A stretch of 64,000 nt of DNA from JAVBKX01 sp031553835 (lineage in GTDB: Bacteria > Bacteroidota > Bacteroidia > Bacteroidales > Azobacteroidaceae). Numbering within the stretch: the first letter of the stretch is position 1; each line of letters opens with the position of its first letter. The notes below the pieces were generated by a model that did no database searches, was not told the origin of the DNA, and saw nothing but the letters and a program-made list of their open reading frames with translations. The stretch lies in assembly GCA_031553835.1 (NCBI GenBank), contig JAVBKX010000009.1, positions 1 to 64,000 on the forward strand. Reading direction: 5' to 3'. Shown piece by piece: positions 45,933 through 55,344 of the stretch. The translations under genes and the position numbers were made by a program.

Positions 45933-47399
45933 ATGAACAACTTAAACGATATAAAATATATTTATTTCCTTGGCGCCGGAGGCATCGGTATGAGCGCGCT
46001 CGTCCGCTATTTCCTCTCAAAAGGGAAAATGGTAGCCGGATATGACCGTACGGAAACCGAACTGACAAAACAACTTAATCAGGAAGGGGCCAATATTCAT
46101 TACGACGATAATGTCGATGCAATTCCCGAAGCATTCAAAAATAAGGAAGAATCTTTAATTGTATTGACTCCGGCTGTTCCAAACGACCATTCTGAATTTT
46201 GTTTTTTCCGCGACAATGGTTTCAAAATCTTAAAACGGGCGCAAGTGTTGGGAGAAATCACTGAAACCAACCGGGGAATTTGTATTGCCGGAACCCATGG
46301 TAAAACAACGACCTCTTCCATGACTGCGCATTTATTGAAACAATCGCATATTGATTGTAACGCATTCTTAGGCGGAATTCTGAAAAATTACGACAATAAC
46401 CTGTTGCTGTCCGACAAAAGTGATTTAACTGTTATCGAAGCCGACGAGTACGACCGTTCTTTTCACTGGTTGTCCCCTTATATGGCTGTCATCACATCGG
46501 TCGATCCCGACCATTTGGATATTTACGGTACAGAAAAAGCGTATCGCGAAAGTTTCGTTCATTTTACTTCTTTAATCCGCGAAAATGGAGTTTTACTAAT
46601 AAAAGAAGGTATTGATCTTCAACCGAAATTGAAAAAAGGAGTAAAACTATATAAATATTCAGGTTCTTTCCTCCCCCTGCCCCCTCCAGAGGGGGATAAG
46701 GCTGGCGCAAGCTATCCCCCTCTGGAGGGGGCAGGGGGAGGACAATTCCCAAACCACCCTGATTTCTATGCTCAAAATATTCAAATCAAAAACGGAGAAA
46801 TTTATTTCGACTTTGTTACTCCAGGCGAAACTATTACCCATATTCAACTTGGCGTTCCGGTGAGAATCAATATTGAAAACGGAATCGCCGCCATGGCATT
46901 GGCCTGGCTCAACGGAGCAACAGCCGAAGAATTGCGCGCCGGCATGGCCTCATTCGAAGGAGCTAAACGACGATTCGATTTTCATTTAAAAACCGATAAA
47001 ATCGTTTTAATCGACGATTATGCGCATCATCCCGAAGAATTAAGCGCCAGTATCAATTCAGTCAAAGAACTGTATCCCAAGCGGAAACTGACCGTTATCT
47101 TCCAACCCCATCTATTTTCTCGTACCCGGGATTTCTATAAAGAATTCGCAGAATCATTATCTTTGTCGGATGATGTAATGTTGCTTGATATTTATCCGGC
47201 ACGGGAAAAACCCATTCCGGGAATTACCTCGCAATTGATTTTAGATCTTGTAACGTCCAACAGCAAACAAATATGCAGCAAAGCAAATTTGCTGAATATT
47301 CTGGAACAAGGACAATATGAGGTCGTTTTAATTGCCGGAGCGGGAGATATCGACACAATGGTTTTACCCATTAAACAATTATTAGCTACAAAATGCTGA
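45933..47399 (+). CDS. murC: UDP-MurNAc--L-alanine ligase with in-frame palindrome insertion
   Basis: A 488-residue Mur ligase that adds L-Ala to UDP-MurNAc. GAGGIGMSALVRY start, ATP site GTHGKTTTSS, EADEYDRSF, DPDHLDIYG and the DDYAHHPEEL motif are intact. Residues 247-270 (LPLPPPEGDK then AGASYPPLEGAGGG) are coded by a 70-bp palindrome at 46671-46740 and have no place in the normal fold; without them the length is the usual about 460. The insertion lies in the central domain, in a loop between KKGVKLYKYSG and DFYAQNIQI, and is probably tolerated. It overlaps ftsQ by seven bases. Confidence 0.93.
   Translation: MNNLNDIKYIYFLGAGGIGMSALVRYFLSKGKMVAGYDRTETELTKQLNQEGANIHYDDNVDAIPEAFKNKEESLIVLTPAVPNDHSEFCFFRDNGFKILKRAQVLGEITETNRGICIAGTHGKTTTSSMTAHLLKQSHIDCNAFLGGILKNYDNNLLLSDKSDLTVIEADEYDRSFHWLSPYMAVITSVDPDHLDIYGTEKAYRESFVHFTSLIRENGVLLIKEGIDLQPKLKKGVKLYKYSGSFLPLPPPEGDKAGASYPPLEGAGGGQFPNHPDFYAQNIQIKNGEIYFDFVTPGETITHIQLGVPVRINIENGIAAMALAWLNGATAEELRAGMASFEGAKRRFDFHLKTDKIVLIDDYAHHPEELSASINSVKELYPKRKLTVIFQPHLFSRTRDFYKEFAESLSLSDDVMLLDIYPAREKPIPGITSQLILDLVTSNSKQICSKANLLNILEQGQYEVVLIAGAGDIDTMVLPIKQLLATKC
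46671..46740. repeat. 70-bp perfect palindromic element inserted in murC
   Basis: A 28-base arm starting CTCCCCCTGCCCCCTCCAGA (46671-46698) and its exact reverse complement (46713-46740) flank a 14-base loop. The GC-rich composition contrasts sharply with the AT-rich gene. The element begins exactly on a codon boundary and reads through without a stop. It resembles GC-rich REP-like palindromes that are usually intergenic in Bacteroidetes. Confidence 0.92.
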
Positions 47400-48127
47400 A
47401 AAAAATTGCAGCCATATCACTTGCATCATTCCTGTTGGCATATATTATTTTTGCCATGCTGGTTTTAGGCCCGAAGGAAAATGAAAATATCTGTACCGAT
47501 GTAGATGTGGTCGTCTTAGATACATTAGATCGCCATTTTATTGATAATAAAGACATCAATTCAGCTCTCAAAAAAGCAGACCTTTCCCCTATCGGAAAAA
47601 AAATGAATGATATCAATACTGCCATTATTGAGAAAAAATTAGCGGAAAATCAACTAATCAAGCGAGTGGAATGTTATAAAACGGTCAACAACCATATAAA
47701 AATTGAAATACATCAGAAAGTGCCTTTGCTTCGGGTAATGAGTGATGCGGGCGATTTTTATGTAGATACCGAAGGAGAAACTATGCCGGCAGTATTCGGA
47801 CTGGTCGCTTATCTCCCGTTGGTGACCGGTAGCATTGATAAAGAATTTGCAAAAACCAAATTATATGATTTCGCATTGTTTTTGCAGGATAATAAGTTTT
47901 GGAATGCTCAAATTGAACAAATTCATGTGTTGCCAAATAAAGACATCGAATTGACTCCCCGAGTGGGACGACATCGTATTTTGTTAGGAACATTGGATGA
48001 TTATCCCGAAAAACTGGACAAACTAAAACTTTTTTACGAAAAAGGATTGAATCAGGTAGGTTGGAACCAATATTCGGTTATCAACTTAAAATATAAAAAC
48101 CAGGTGGTTTGCACAAAAAACAATTGA
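47393..48127 (+). CDS. ftsQ: Cell-division protein FtsQ
   Basis: A 244-residue bitopic protein: short cytoplasmic start, membrane segment (about 5-24, AAISLASFLLAYIIFAMLV), then a POTRA-like and beta domain. The sequence is poorly conserved, as usual for FtsQ; position between murC and ftsA and the topology decide the call. It links FtsL/FtsB to the divisome. Confidence 0.88.
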   Translation: MLKKIAAISLASFLLAYIIFAMLVLGPKENENICTDVDVVVLDTLDRHFIDNKDINSALKKADLSPIGKKMNDINTAIIEKKLAENQLIKRVECYKTVNNHIKIEIHQKVPLLRVMSDAGDFYVDTEGETMPAVFGLVAYLPLVTGSIDKEFAKTKLYDFALFLQDNKFWNAQIEQIHVLPNKDIELTPRVGRHRILLGTLDDYPEKLDKLKLFYEKGLNQVGWNQYSVINLKYKNQVVCTKNN

Positions 48128-48200
48128 AAGTGGAGAATTGAAAATGAATTGGTAAGCGCTTTCATTTTCAACTCTCAACTCTTAATTCTCAATTAATTAA
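48128..48200. repeat. Inverted repeat of GAATTGA/TCAATTC-type words
   Basis: TTGAAAATGAA (48138-48148) and TTCATTTTCAA (48161-48171) form perfect arms around GGTAAGCGCT-containing loop; the outer parts GTGGAGAATTG and TTAATTCTCAATT extend it imperfectly. It is the two-armed version of the element at 44767-44806. Confidence 0.65.
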
Positions 48201-48205
48201 GGATT

Positions 48206-49624
48206 ATGGAACAAACAGGATTTATCGCAGCTATCGATTTGGGTTCATCCAAAATCGTTGCCATGGCAGGAAGAAAAAACCAGGAAGGAAAATTAGCCAT
48301 TCTATACAAAGAAGAAATAGAATCGGATACTTGCATCCGGCGCGGCCGTATTTATAACCTGGAAGAAACTCAACGTAAAATCAGTAGTTTAATATTAAAA
48401 CTGGAAAGCAAATTTCCTCAAAAATCCAGAATAGAAAAAATATATATCGGCATTGGAGGCCAATCGCTCCAAACCGAAATATGTACTGTATTAAGAAATT
48501 TCACAGAAGAGGGAGGCATCATTTTGAACGAAGCAATCTTACAATCGATTCGGAAAGAATGTGAATCATACGAACGGGATTCGGAAATGCTCGACATTAT
48601 ATCTGCCGAATACTTCCTGGATGAACAGGATGTCCCGGTAAAAGATCCGGTAGGACTCGCCTGCTCTTCTATCGAAGCCCAATTCAAATTGATTGTTACC
48701 AAACCGGCTAAAAAATTCCTGGCCGATAGCCTGGAAAAAGCCAGGACTACTGTCGCCGGTTATGTGATCGGCCCCATGGCAACTGCCAATGCCGTATTGA
48801 ATGATGAAGATAAAAAAAATGGCTGCGCTTTGGTCGAAATCGGAGCGGGAGTCACTTACCTCTCAATTTACAAACAAGGGACACTGAAAGAGTTGATCAC
48901 TATCCCAATGGGCGGAATTTCCATCACCAAAGATATTGCCAGCCTCAACATTTCGATGAAAGAGGCTGAAAATCTCAAAATAAAATATGGAACCGCTATC
49001 GCCGACCCGGATGAAGGAAACAAGACGATCCCGGTGGTCAACCCTGAAAATAACGGACCGAAAGAAATTGAATTCAAACTGCTTGAACAAATTATTGAAG
49101 CAAGAATAAATGAAATCATAGCCAACGTACAGCAGCAGCTCCGGTTGTCGAAACATGAGAATGGCCTCAACGCCGGTATTATACTTACCGGAGGAGGTTC
49201 TCAATTGAATAAAATTGCTGCCGCTTTCCGAAATAAAATGAAGTACGATATTCGTTTGGCTGTACCCAAACATCAGCTATTTCAAAAAGCAGAAGAAGAA
49301 TACAATAATCCGGCTTATTCGGAAATGATCGGTATCTTATTGGCAGGTTCGGAAAATTGTGTGAAAGTGATAGAACCCGCTCCCACCCCACCCGTTACAA
49401 CTCCTTCGCCTGCTCCTGAGCAAGGTAGTTTGTTCCGAGACGACGAAGTAAAAATAGAACAACCGGCAGGAACAGGCAAAAAACAAGATGGCGACACAAA
49501 ATCCGGAGGAGGACTCTTTTCCCGATTCAAAAGAGGTGTGAAAAATACAATGGATAGCGCTTCCAAATCCCTTTTTGATGAAGATTTGGATGGAAGAAAA
49601 AATGAAGAAAATACAGAAAAATAA
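48206..49624 (+). CDS. ftsA: Cell-division protein FtsA
   Basis: A 472-residue actin-like ATPase that tethers FtsZ to the membrane. AIDLGSSKIVAMAG (phosphate 1), the inserted 1C domain, LVEIGAGVTYLSIY (phosphate 2) and ILTGGGSQLNKI (adenosine) are present. A Pro/Thr-rich linker (about 390-425) leads to a C-terminal GGLFSRFKRGVKNTMDSASKSLF segment, the amphipathic membrane helix. It lies 21 bases before ftsZ. Confidence 0.95.
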   Translation: MEQTGFIAAIDLGSSKIVAMAGRKNQEGKLAILYKEEIESDTCIRRGRIYNLEETQRKISSLILKLESKFPQKSRIEKIYIGIGGQSLQTEICTVLRNFTEEGGIILNEAILQSIRKECESYERDSEMLDIISAEYFLDEQDVPVKDPVGLACSSIEAQFKLIVTKPAKKFLADSLEKARTTVAGYVIGPMATANAVLNDEDKKNGCALVEIGAGVTYLSIYKQGTLKELITIPMGGISITKDIASLNISMKEAENLKIKYGTAIADPDEGNKTIPVVNPENNGPKEIEFKLLEQIIEARINEIIANVQQQLRLSKHENGLNAGIILTGGGSQLNKIAAAFRNKMKYDIRLAVPKHQLFQKAEEEYNNPAYSEMIGILLAGSENCVKVIEPAPTPPVTTPSPAPEQGSLFRDDEVKIEQPAGTGKKQDGDTKSGGGLFSRFKRGVKNTMDSASKSLFDEDLDGRKNEENTEK

Positions 49625-49645
49625 AACCATAGGAATTTAATCGTT

Positions 49646-50863
49646 ATGGAAAAAGAAATATTAAAATTCAATTACCCGACAGAAAAACCTTCGATCATCA
49701 AAGTCATCGGAGTTGGCGGCGGCGGCGGAAATGCTGTAACTCACATGTATAGAGAAGGAATACGGGACGTTAATTTCGTGCTGTGTAATACCGACGACCA
49801 GGCTTTGCAAAAAAGTGAAGTCCCGGTAAAAATTCAATTGGGAAAAAATGTAACAGAAGGATTGGGAGCCGGAAACAGACCTGAAAAAGCGCAATTAGCC
49901 GCGGAAGAAAGCGCCAGGGAAATCGAAATGTTGTTAAGCGACGGTACCAAAATGGTATTTATTACTGCGGGAATGGGTGGAGGAACCGGTACCGGAGCTG
50001 CTCCGGTGATTGCGAAAATCGCCAAAAATATGAATATCTTAACCGTTGGCATTGTTACCATTCCTTTCATATTTGAAGGTGCGCCCAAAATCATACAAGC
50101 ATTGAAAGGCGTTAAAAAAATAGCGGAAAGTGTCGATGCCCTCCTGGTTATCAACAATGAACGCCTCCGGGAAATTTACCAGGACATGGGAGCAACGGTA
50201 AAAGATGCTTTCAGAAAAGCAGATAACACCTTGACAGATGCCGCTAAAAGTATCGCCGAAACCATTACAATTCCCGGCGATATCAATCTCGACTTTGCCG
50301 ATGTACGCACTATATTAAAAGATGGAGGAGTAGCCATTATGAGTAGCGGGTCAGCCTCCGGATCAAACCGTCTTTCCATGGCGATTGAAAATGCATTGAA
50401 TTCACCGTTGTTAAATAACAGCGATATTTACAATGCCAAAAAGATATTGTTCAATATCGTTTGCAGTAGCAATACTCCTCTTTTAATTGACGAAATGAAT
50501 GAGGTTCACGACTTTATGTCTAATTTTGGCACAGATATTGAGGTTATCTGGGGAACTGCGATAGACGAAACGCTGGAAGGAAATATCAAAATTACGGTGC
50601 TTGCCACCGGATTCGGAACCGATGATGTGGAAGATAGCTTTTTACGTTCTTTGCTTGATAATGAAGATTTTGCAAGAAAAGAACAGGAGAAAAAGTTAAT
50701 GGAAGAATATTACGGGAAAGATATATGGGAAAAAATGAATAAAAAAACGACTCCCAAACCGCATCTTTTTACTGCTGAAGAATTAGACGATGACAAGTTT
50801 ATTGATTTGGTGATCAACAATCCGGCTTACAATCGTAATCCGGCAATATTAATGAAACAATGA
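49646..50863 (+). CDS. ftsZ: Cell-division GTPase FtsZ
   Basis: A 405-residue tubulin-like GTPase forming the Z ring. The tubulin signature GGGTGTG is at 111-117, with GVGGGGGNAV (22-31), NTDDQAL and NLDFADVRTI also clear. The C-terminal part after the core (about 320-405) is rather short, and the final peptide (NNPAYNRNPAILMKQ) is probably the FtsA-binding tail. Confidence 0.97.
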   Translation: MEKEILKFNYPTEKPSIIKVIGVGGGGGNAVTHMYREGIRDVNFVLCNTDDQALQKSEVPVKIQLGKNVTEGLGAGNRPEKAQLAAEESAREIEMLLSDGTKMVFITAGMGGGTGTGAAPVIAKIAKNMNILTVGIVTIPFIFEGAPKIIQALKGVKKIAESVDALLVINNERLREIYQDMGATVKDAFRKADNTLTDAAKSIAETITIPGDINLDFADVRTILKDGGVAIMSSGSASGSNRLSMAIENALNSPLLNNSDIYNAKKILFNIVCSSNTPLLIDEMNEVHDFMSNFGTDIEVIWGTAIDETLEGNIKITVLATGFGTDDVEDSFLRSLLDNEDFARKEQEKKLMEEYYGKDIWEKMNKKTTPKPHLFTAEELDDDKFIDLVINNPAYNRNPAILMKQ

Positions 50864-50876
50864 TAATATTATAATT

Positions 50877-51326
50877 ATGAATTTATTTGATAAAATCAGC
50901 GAAGATATTAAAAATGCAATGTTGGCTAAAGATAAAATCAGACTTGAAGCATTGCGGGGTGTAAAAAAGGAATTTTTAGAGGCAAAAACCGCTAAAGGAG
51001 CCGAAGGGGATTTAACGGACGAAGCGGCCGTAAAAATCCTTCAAAAAATGGTGAAACAACGCAAAGACAGCGCAACTATTTATACCGAACAAAATCGTCC
51101 GGAACTGGCCGAAAAAGAATTGGCTGAAGTAGCCGTGCTGGAATCGTACCTGCCCAAACAAATGTCGGCAGAAGAATTGGAAAATGCAATCCGGGAGATT
51201 ATTACTCAGACCGGTGCCACTTCTGCTAAAGACATGGGAAAAGTAATGGGAGTAGCTACCAAACAATTGACCGGATTGACAGAAGGAAGAGCTATCTCCG
51301 AAATGGTCAAAAAATTATTACAATAA
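50877..51326 (+). CDS. yqeY: GatB/YqeY-domain protein
   Basis: A 149-residue all-helical protein of the YqeY family (LRGVKKEFLEAKTAKG, AVLESYLPKQMSAEEL, GKVMGVATKQLTGLTEGRAISEMVKKLL). The domain matches the tail of GatB and probably binds tRNA or a tRNA-related partner. In Bacteroidetes it regularly follows ftsZ, as here, 13 bases downstream. Confidence 0.9.
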   Translation: MNLFDKISEDIKNAMLAKDKIRLEALRGVKKEFLEAKTAKGAEGDLTDEAAVKILQKMVKQRKDSATIYTEQNRPELAEKELAEVAVLESYLPKQMSAEELENAIREIITQTGATSAKDMGKVMGVATKQLTGLTEGRAISEMVKKLLQ

Positions 51327-51338
51327 ATACATTTACAC

Positions 51339-53381
51339 ATGAAATCAAGATTATTATTTTTAACCGGATTATTGCTCATAATATCCGGATTTATTACTTC
51401 CGTCCTGGCGGTTAAGGCATACCCTTACCCGATGGAAGTACAACAACCCAATGGGGAAACGATTTCAATTCAAGCGCATGGAGATGAATATTTTCATTAT
51501 ACAACTGCCGCCAATGGCTACTTGATTATGAAAGACGGTGAAGGTTATTACCGGTATGCCAATATTTCTGAAGAAGGAGCTTTAATTCCCGGCGATATTA
51601 TCGTTTCCAAATCTACCTTACGAAGTGATATATCCGGTTTAATTACCCCATCTTCCCCCGAATTCAAAGAAAAAATACAGCAACCTGCCATGGGTAGAAT
51701 GATCGAACAAAAGTTACAAAATACGATTGAAAATAAATCGTTTACTCCATCATCTGTTTCTTCATTGCGTTCTTCCAACAACGAACAGGCTGTTACTCCT
51801 ACTCCTTTTAAGATGAAAGCATTGGTGATCCTTGCCAATTTTACTGATAAAAAATTTTCTACTTCCAATGCTAAACAAGCGTTTACCAACCTGTTAAATC
51901 AGGTAAATTACACGGACAATGGAGCTACCGGCAGCGCCCGCGATTATTTTATTGCTAATTCCGATGGAAATTTCGATCCCGAATTTGTGGTGTATGGTCC
52001 GGTAGAACTTCCGAATAATATGGCATATTATGGAGGAAATAATGAAGATGGATCCGACAAAAATGCCAATCAAATGATTGTTGATGCTTGTAAAGCTGCC
52101 AATACAGCTTATCCGGATTTGAATTTTAATGACTATGCGGTAAACGTGGAAGGCTATGGAGCTGTATTAAGGAATGTATTTGTATTTTATGCCGGATATA
52201 ATGAAGCGGAAAGTTCCGAAGTAGATCCCAATACTATTTGGCCTCACAAATCAAGCGTATTTAACAATAGCGTTCGGATAGATAATGTACGCCTGGCCGA
52301 CTACGCCTGTACTTCCGAATTGCAGGGCAATAAAACTCAATCCAAAGGAATGGCGCCTATAGGAACATTTACACATGAATTTGGACACGTATTGGGTTTG
52401 CCCGACTTTTATGATGCTAATGGCGAACAAGATGGTCTTAATGCAGGAGTCGGTGACTGGAGTATTATGGATCAGGGTAATTATCTGAATAATGGAAGAA
52501 CTCCTCCCTGTTACTCTGCTACCGAACGTTATTTCTTATCTATATTATGGTATGAATCTATAGATTGGATGGCAGATTTGGCTGTTTTACTTCCTGGCGC
52601 CTCTACTGCATCCATGGAACTCTCCCCTATTACTTCGCCTTTAACTGAAGACAAGTTCCGGGGATTTATGGTGGCGACTCCAAAACAGACAGAAGACTTT
52701 ATTTATGAATATTTCATGCTGGAATGCAGAAAAAAAACAGGATGGGATGCTTACCTTCCCGGCGAAGGTATGTTGGTATTCCATATCGATTGGGATAATA
52801 CAACCCAATATACTGTCAACTATGGTACGCAACAATATACAGCTACTGCAGCCAATCTGTGGTCTATGGGTCTTGCCAATCTTATAGGGAACCGACCGCT
52901 TTACGATTTGATTAAAGGAAATAATGAACAATTTTCAACGCAAAACATTGGCGGTACCAACTATGCATATTTTAAAAATTATGCGGGACATCCGTTTCCC
53001 GGTTCATCCAACAATACATCCATATCTGATGCCACAACTCCCAATTTTCGTTCCTGGGACGGTAGTTTATCCGGTATGAATATTTCGAACATAATGAAAA
53101 AAAGTGATGGTTCCATTATTTTTAACATGAAGAAAGAAACTTCTGCAATACTTGTGTTGCAACAAAATCAGCCGGCAGTATTTGCTCAAAACCAGGAAAT
53201 ATATTTCAAAAATTTATCCGGAAATTCATCTTTCGAACTATATGATATAAGCGGAAGAATGCTGGCAAAAAAACAGCTTTCTGCTTCGCAACATACAGAA
53301 CCTGTGAGTTCTAAAGGAATCTATATTGTAAAAGTAAATACCGACGGACAATCATTCTCTTACAAAATAGCGCTTCAATAA
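51339..53381 (+). CDS. M6-family metalloprotease with T9SS sorting domain
   Basis: A 680-residue secreted protease. Signal peptide (about 1-25), propeptide region (25-145), then a catalytic domain with the zinc motif HEFGHVLGLPD (His346, Glu347, His350) of immune-inhibitor-A-like M6 peptidases, and a C-terminal T9SS sorting domain (about 605-680, SSFELYDISGRML... GIYIVKVNTDG). It starts 12 bases after yqeY, so it is probably read at the end of the dcw transcript, an odd neighbour for housekeeping genes. A bidirectional terminator follows. Confidence 0.88.
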   Translation: MKSRLLFLTGLLLIISGFITSVLAVKAYPYPMEVQQPNGETISIQAHGDEYFHYTTAANGYLIMKDGEGYYRYANISEEGALIPGDIIVSKSTLRSDISGLITPSSPEFKEKIQQPAMGRMIEQKLQNTIENKSFTPSSVSSLRSSNNEQAVTPTPFKMKALVILANFTDKKFSTSNAKQAFTNLLNQVNYTDNGATGSARDYFIANSDGNFDPEFVVYGPVELPNNMAYYGGNNEDGSDKNANQMIVDACKAANTAYPDLNFNDYAVNVEGYGAVLRNVFVFYAGYNEAESSEVDPNTIWPHKSSVFNNSVRIDNVRLADYACTSELQGNKTQSKGMAPIGTFTHEFGHVLGLPDFYDANGEQDGLNAGVGDWSIMDQGNYLNNGRTPPCYSATERYFLSILWYESIDWMADLAVLLPGASTASMELSPITSPLTEDKFRGFMVATPKQTEDFIYEYFMLECRKKTGWDAYLPGEGMLVFHIDWDNTTQYTVNYGTQQYTATAANLWSMGLANLIGNRPLYDLIKGNNEQFSTQNIGGTNYAYFKNYAGHPFPGSSNNTSISDATTPNFRSWDGSLSGMNISNIMKKSDGSIIFNMKKETSAILVLQQNQPAVFAQNQEIYFKNLSGNSSFELYDISGRMLAKKQLSASQHTEPVSSKGIYIVKVNTDGQSFSYKIALQ

Positions 53382-53401
53382 AATTTGCGAAGAAAACAGG
53401 C

Positions 53402-53439
53402 AAAAGCCAAACGAGGATAAATTCTTTTGTTTGGCTTTT
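53402..53439. terminator. Bidirectional terminator between protease and histidine kinase genes
   Basis: AAAAGCCAAAC (53402-53412) pairs with GTTTGGCTTTT (53429-53439), with T-runs on the plus strand and A-runs on the other side. It serves the two convergent transcripts. Confidence 0.85.
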
Positions 53440-53445
53440 TTGTTT

Positions 53446-55329
53446 TCACATATCCATTTCAATATTAATTTCAGTACCTTTACCCGGTTTGGAGAAAATG
53501 TCTAACCGCCCGTCGAAAACTAAAAGATAAGACCGTATGTTATCCATACCGATGCCCGGCGCAACTGTCTGCGGATCAAAACCGCAACCATTGTCCATAA
53601 CCGAAAGGTAAACCGTTTTTTCATCCATATTAAGCAGCACATCGATCCGGGATGCCTTCGCATGTTTCAAAGCATTGTTAATGAGTTCGCAGGCACAATT
53701 GTACAATGCATATTCTTTGTCGGAATCAAAGCGATGATCATATCCGTTGAATTGAAATTCCACATTCGGGATAAAACGGCAAAATTCTTCTAAAGCAGCT
53801 GTCAAACCTTCGCTGTTTAAAACGAACGACTTGACATGATATACCACCCGTCGCAAATCGGTAATGGATTTTTCCAATACATCGAAGGCTTTGTCAAAAT
53901 ATTCTTTTTCTTTACGTGCTGTATCAGAATAAAGTTTCATATTATTTTTCACAACTGTCAACAGCGTCCCAACATTATCGTGGAGGTCACGGGCGATTAA
54001 ATCGCGTTCGGTTTTTTCCGCTTTCAATGCCGCATCTTTGGCGACAAGTTCTTTTTCCTGTTCCAACTGTTTTACTTTTTGCTCTGCTATTTGACGCTTC
54101 TGCAGAGTGGAGCGATGGCGATAAATCAAAAGACCTATGGCCGACAATAAGGCAAATACCACAACGGCACCCAATGCAAGGTATAATTTTTTATCTTTTT
54201 CCAACGCAGCTATGCGCATCGCTTTCTTTTCGGTTTCGTATTTGACCTCCATATTGGCTAAAGATTCAGTCATTTGCTTGTCATTTCCTTTTTGCATTAT
54301 AGCCTGATATTTCGCAATGAATTTTTCGGCTTTCTGTTTGTTCCCTAAATATATATTGGCAATAGCCAGATTTAATGCCGCAAATCCTCCTTCATTGATA
54401 CTGGTTGAATCTACGGCCCATGCTTTGGATGCCATTTCATCGCAATCCTTATAGCGTCCTAACATCCGGTAAATCTCGGCCAGGGTATGCCATGACTGGA
54501 GTAAATGCCAGGTTGCATTAGATTCTTCAGCAATTTGCAATGTTCTGGAAGCATATTTCAATGCCAATTCATATTCTTTTTTACCACAATAGTTTACCGC
54601 CAAAGATTGGGCGCTAAGTAATTCGTACCCGGTGTTGTGAAGTTTTCGGCTTATTTCCAGCGATTTTTCACAAAACTCTATGGCTTTATCTGCATCATTT
54701 TTGTCATTATAAACAGTCCCTAAAGCATGATAAGCTACCATTTCTGCATATTCTGAATTTAATTTATGGGCAACCTCCAAGGCCTCATTAAGATATGCTT
54801 CTGCATGCTCCAGGTGATTCAATGTTCGGTGTATAACGCCGAGATCGTTCAATATAAGCGCCCGAAACATCGTTATAGTATCACTGACTTCCAGGGCTTT
54901 CATAAAGAAATCAGCCGCTGTTGTGAAATCATCCTGCAGCCTGTACAGAGTACCCAAACCGCCGTATGCTCCTGCAATAAGCTCTTTATCATCAATCTTA
55001 ATAGCCTCTTCCAGGTAGTTGTTTAAATAAACATACGATGTATCAAAACTATTTTTGTAGTAATAAGATATGCCCAGCAGGTTACTGAAAGTGGCAATCC
55101 GCCTCCTATTATCTGTTTTTTTAGAGAGTGATAATCCAATATTTGAATATTCGATACATTTATCATAATAATTGTTGACACAAAACCGGCCTATCTCCCA
55201 ACATATATCAATTTTTTCATCCTCGGTCATTTCCTTTGTATTCAATACATTGACTAATGAATCGATATTAACCGCTTGTCCATTAAAAAAAACAAATGTT
55301 AAAAAAAGGAGCAATACTATTTTTTTCAT
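53446..55329 (-). CDS. TPR-containing sensor histidine kinase (NarL-type partner)
   Basis: A 627-residue membrane kinase on the minus strand: signal peptide, periplasmic TPR array (about 45-360), membrane segment (about 381-403), coiled coil, HisKA_3 dimerisation helix with the phospho-His in ARDLHDNVGT (about residue 449), and a HATPase_c domain (NCACELINNALKHAKAS, DNGCGFD, GIGMDNI). It lies 15 bases after the response regulator gene, with which it forms a two-component pair. Sensed signal unknown. Confidence 0.9.
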   Translation of the reverse strand: MKKIVLLLFLTFVFFNGQAVNIDSLVNVLNTKEMTEDEKIDICWEIGRFCVNNYYDKCIEYSNIGLSLSKKTDNRRRIATFSNLLGISYYYKNSFDTSYVYLNNYLEEAIKIDDKELIAGAYGGLGTLYRLQDDFTTAADFFMKALEVSDTITMFRALILNDLGVIHRTLNHLEHAEAYLNEALEVAHKLNSEYAEMVAYHALGTVYNDKNDADKAIEFCEKSLEISRKLHNTGYELLSAQSLAVNYCGKKEYELALKYASRTLQIAEESNATWHLLQSWHTLAEIYRMLGRYKDCDEMASKAWAVDSTSINEGGFAALNLAIANIYLGNKQKAEKFIAKYQAIMQKGNDKQMTESLANMEVKYETEKKAMRIAALEKDKKLYLALGAVVVFALLSAIGLLIYRHRSTLQKRQIAEQKVKQLEQEKELVAKDAALKAEKTERDLIARDLHDNVGTLLTVVKNNMKLYSDTARKEKEYFDKAFDVLEKSITDLRRVVYHVKSFVLNSEGLTAALEEFCRFIPNVEFQFNGYDHRFDSDKEYALYNCACELINNALKHAKASRIDVLLNMDEKTVYLSVMDNGCGFDPQTVAPGIGMDNIRSYLLVFDGRLDIFSKPGKGTEINIEMDM

Positions 55330-55344
55330 GATAAATAAATTTTC

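Noticed and set aside
46564..46847. Minus-strand ORFs over the murC palindrome
   Set aside because: They exist only because the palindrome reads open on both strands; no independent evidence for genes.
44767..48200. Iterated TTGAGA/TCAATT spacers as CRISPR-like array
   Set aside because: Units are short words without unique spacers of regular length, and no cas genes are present.
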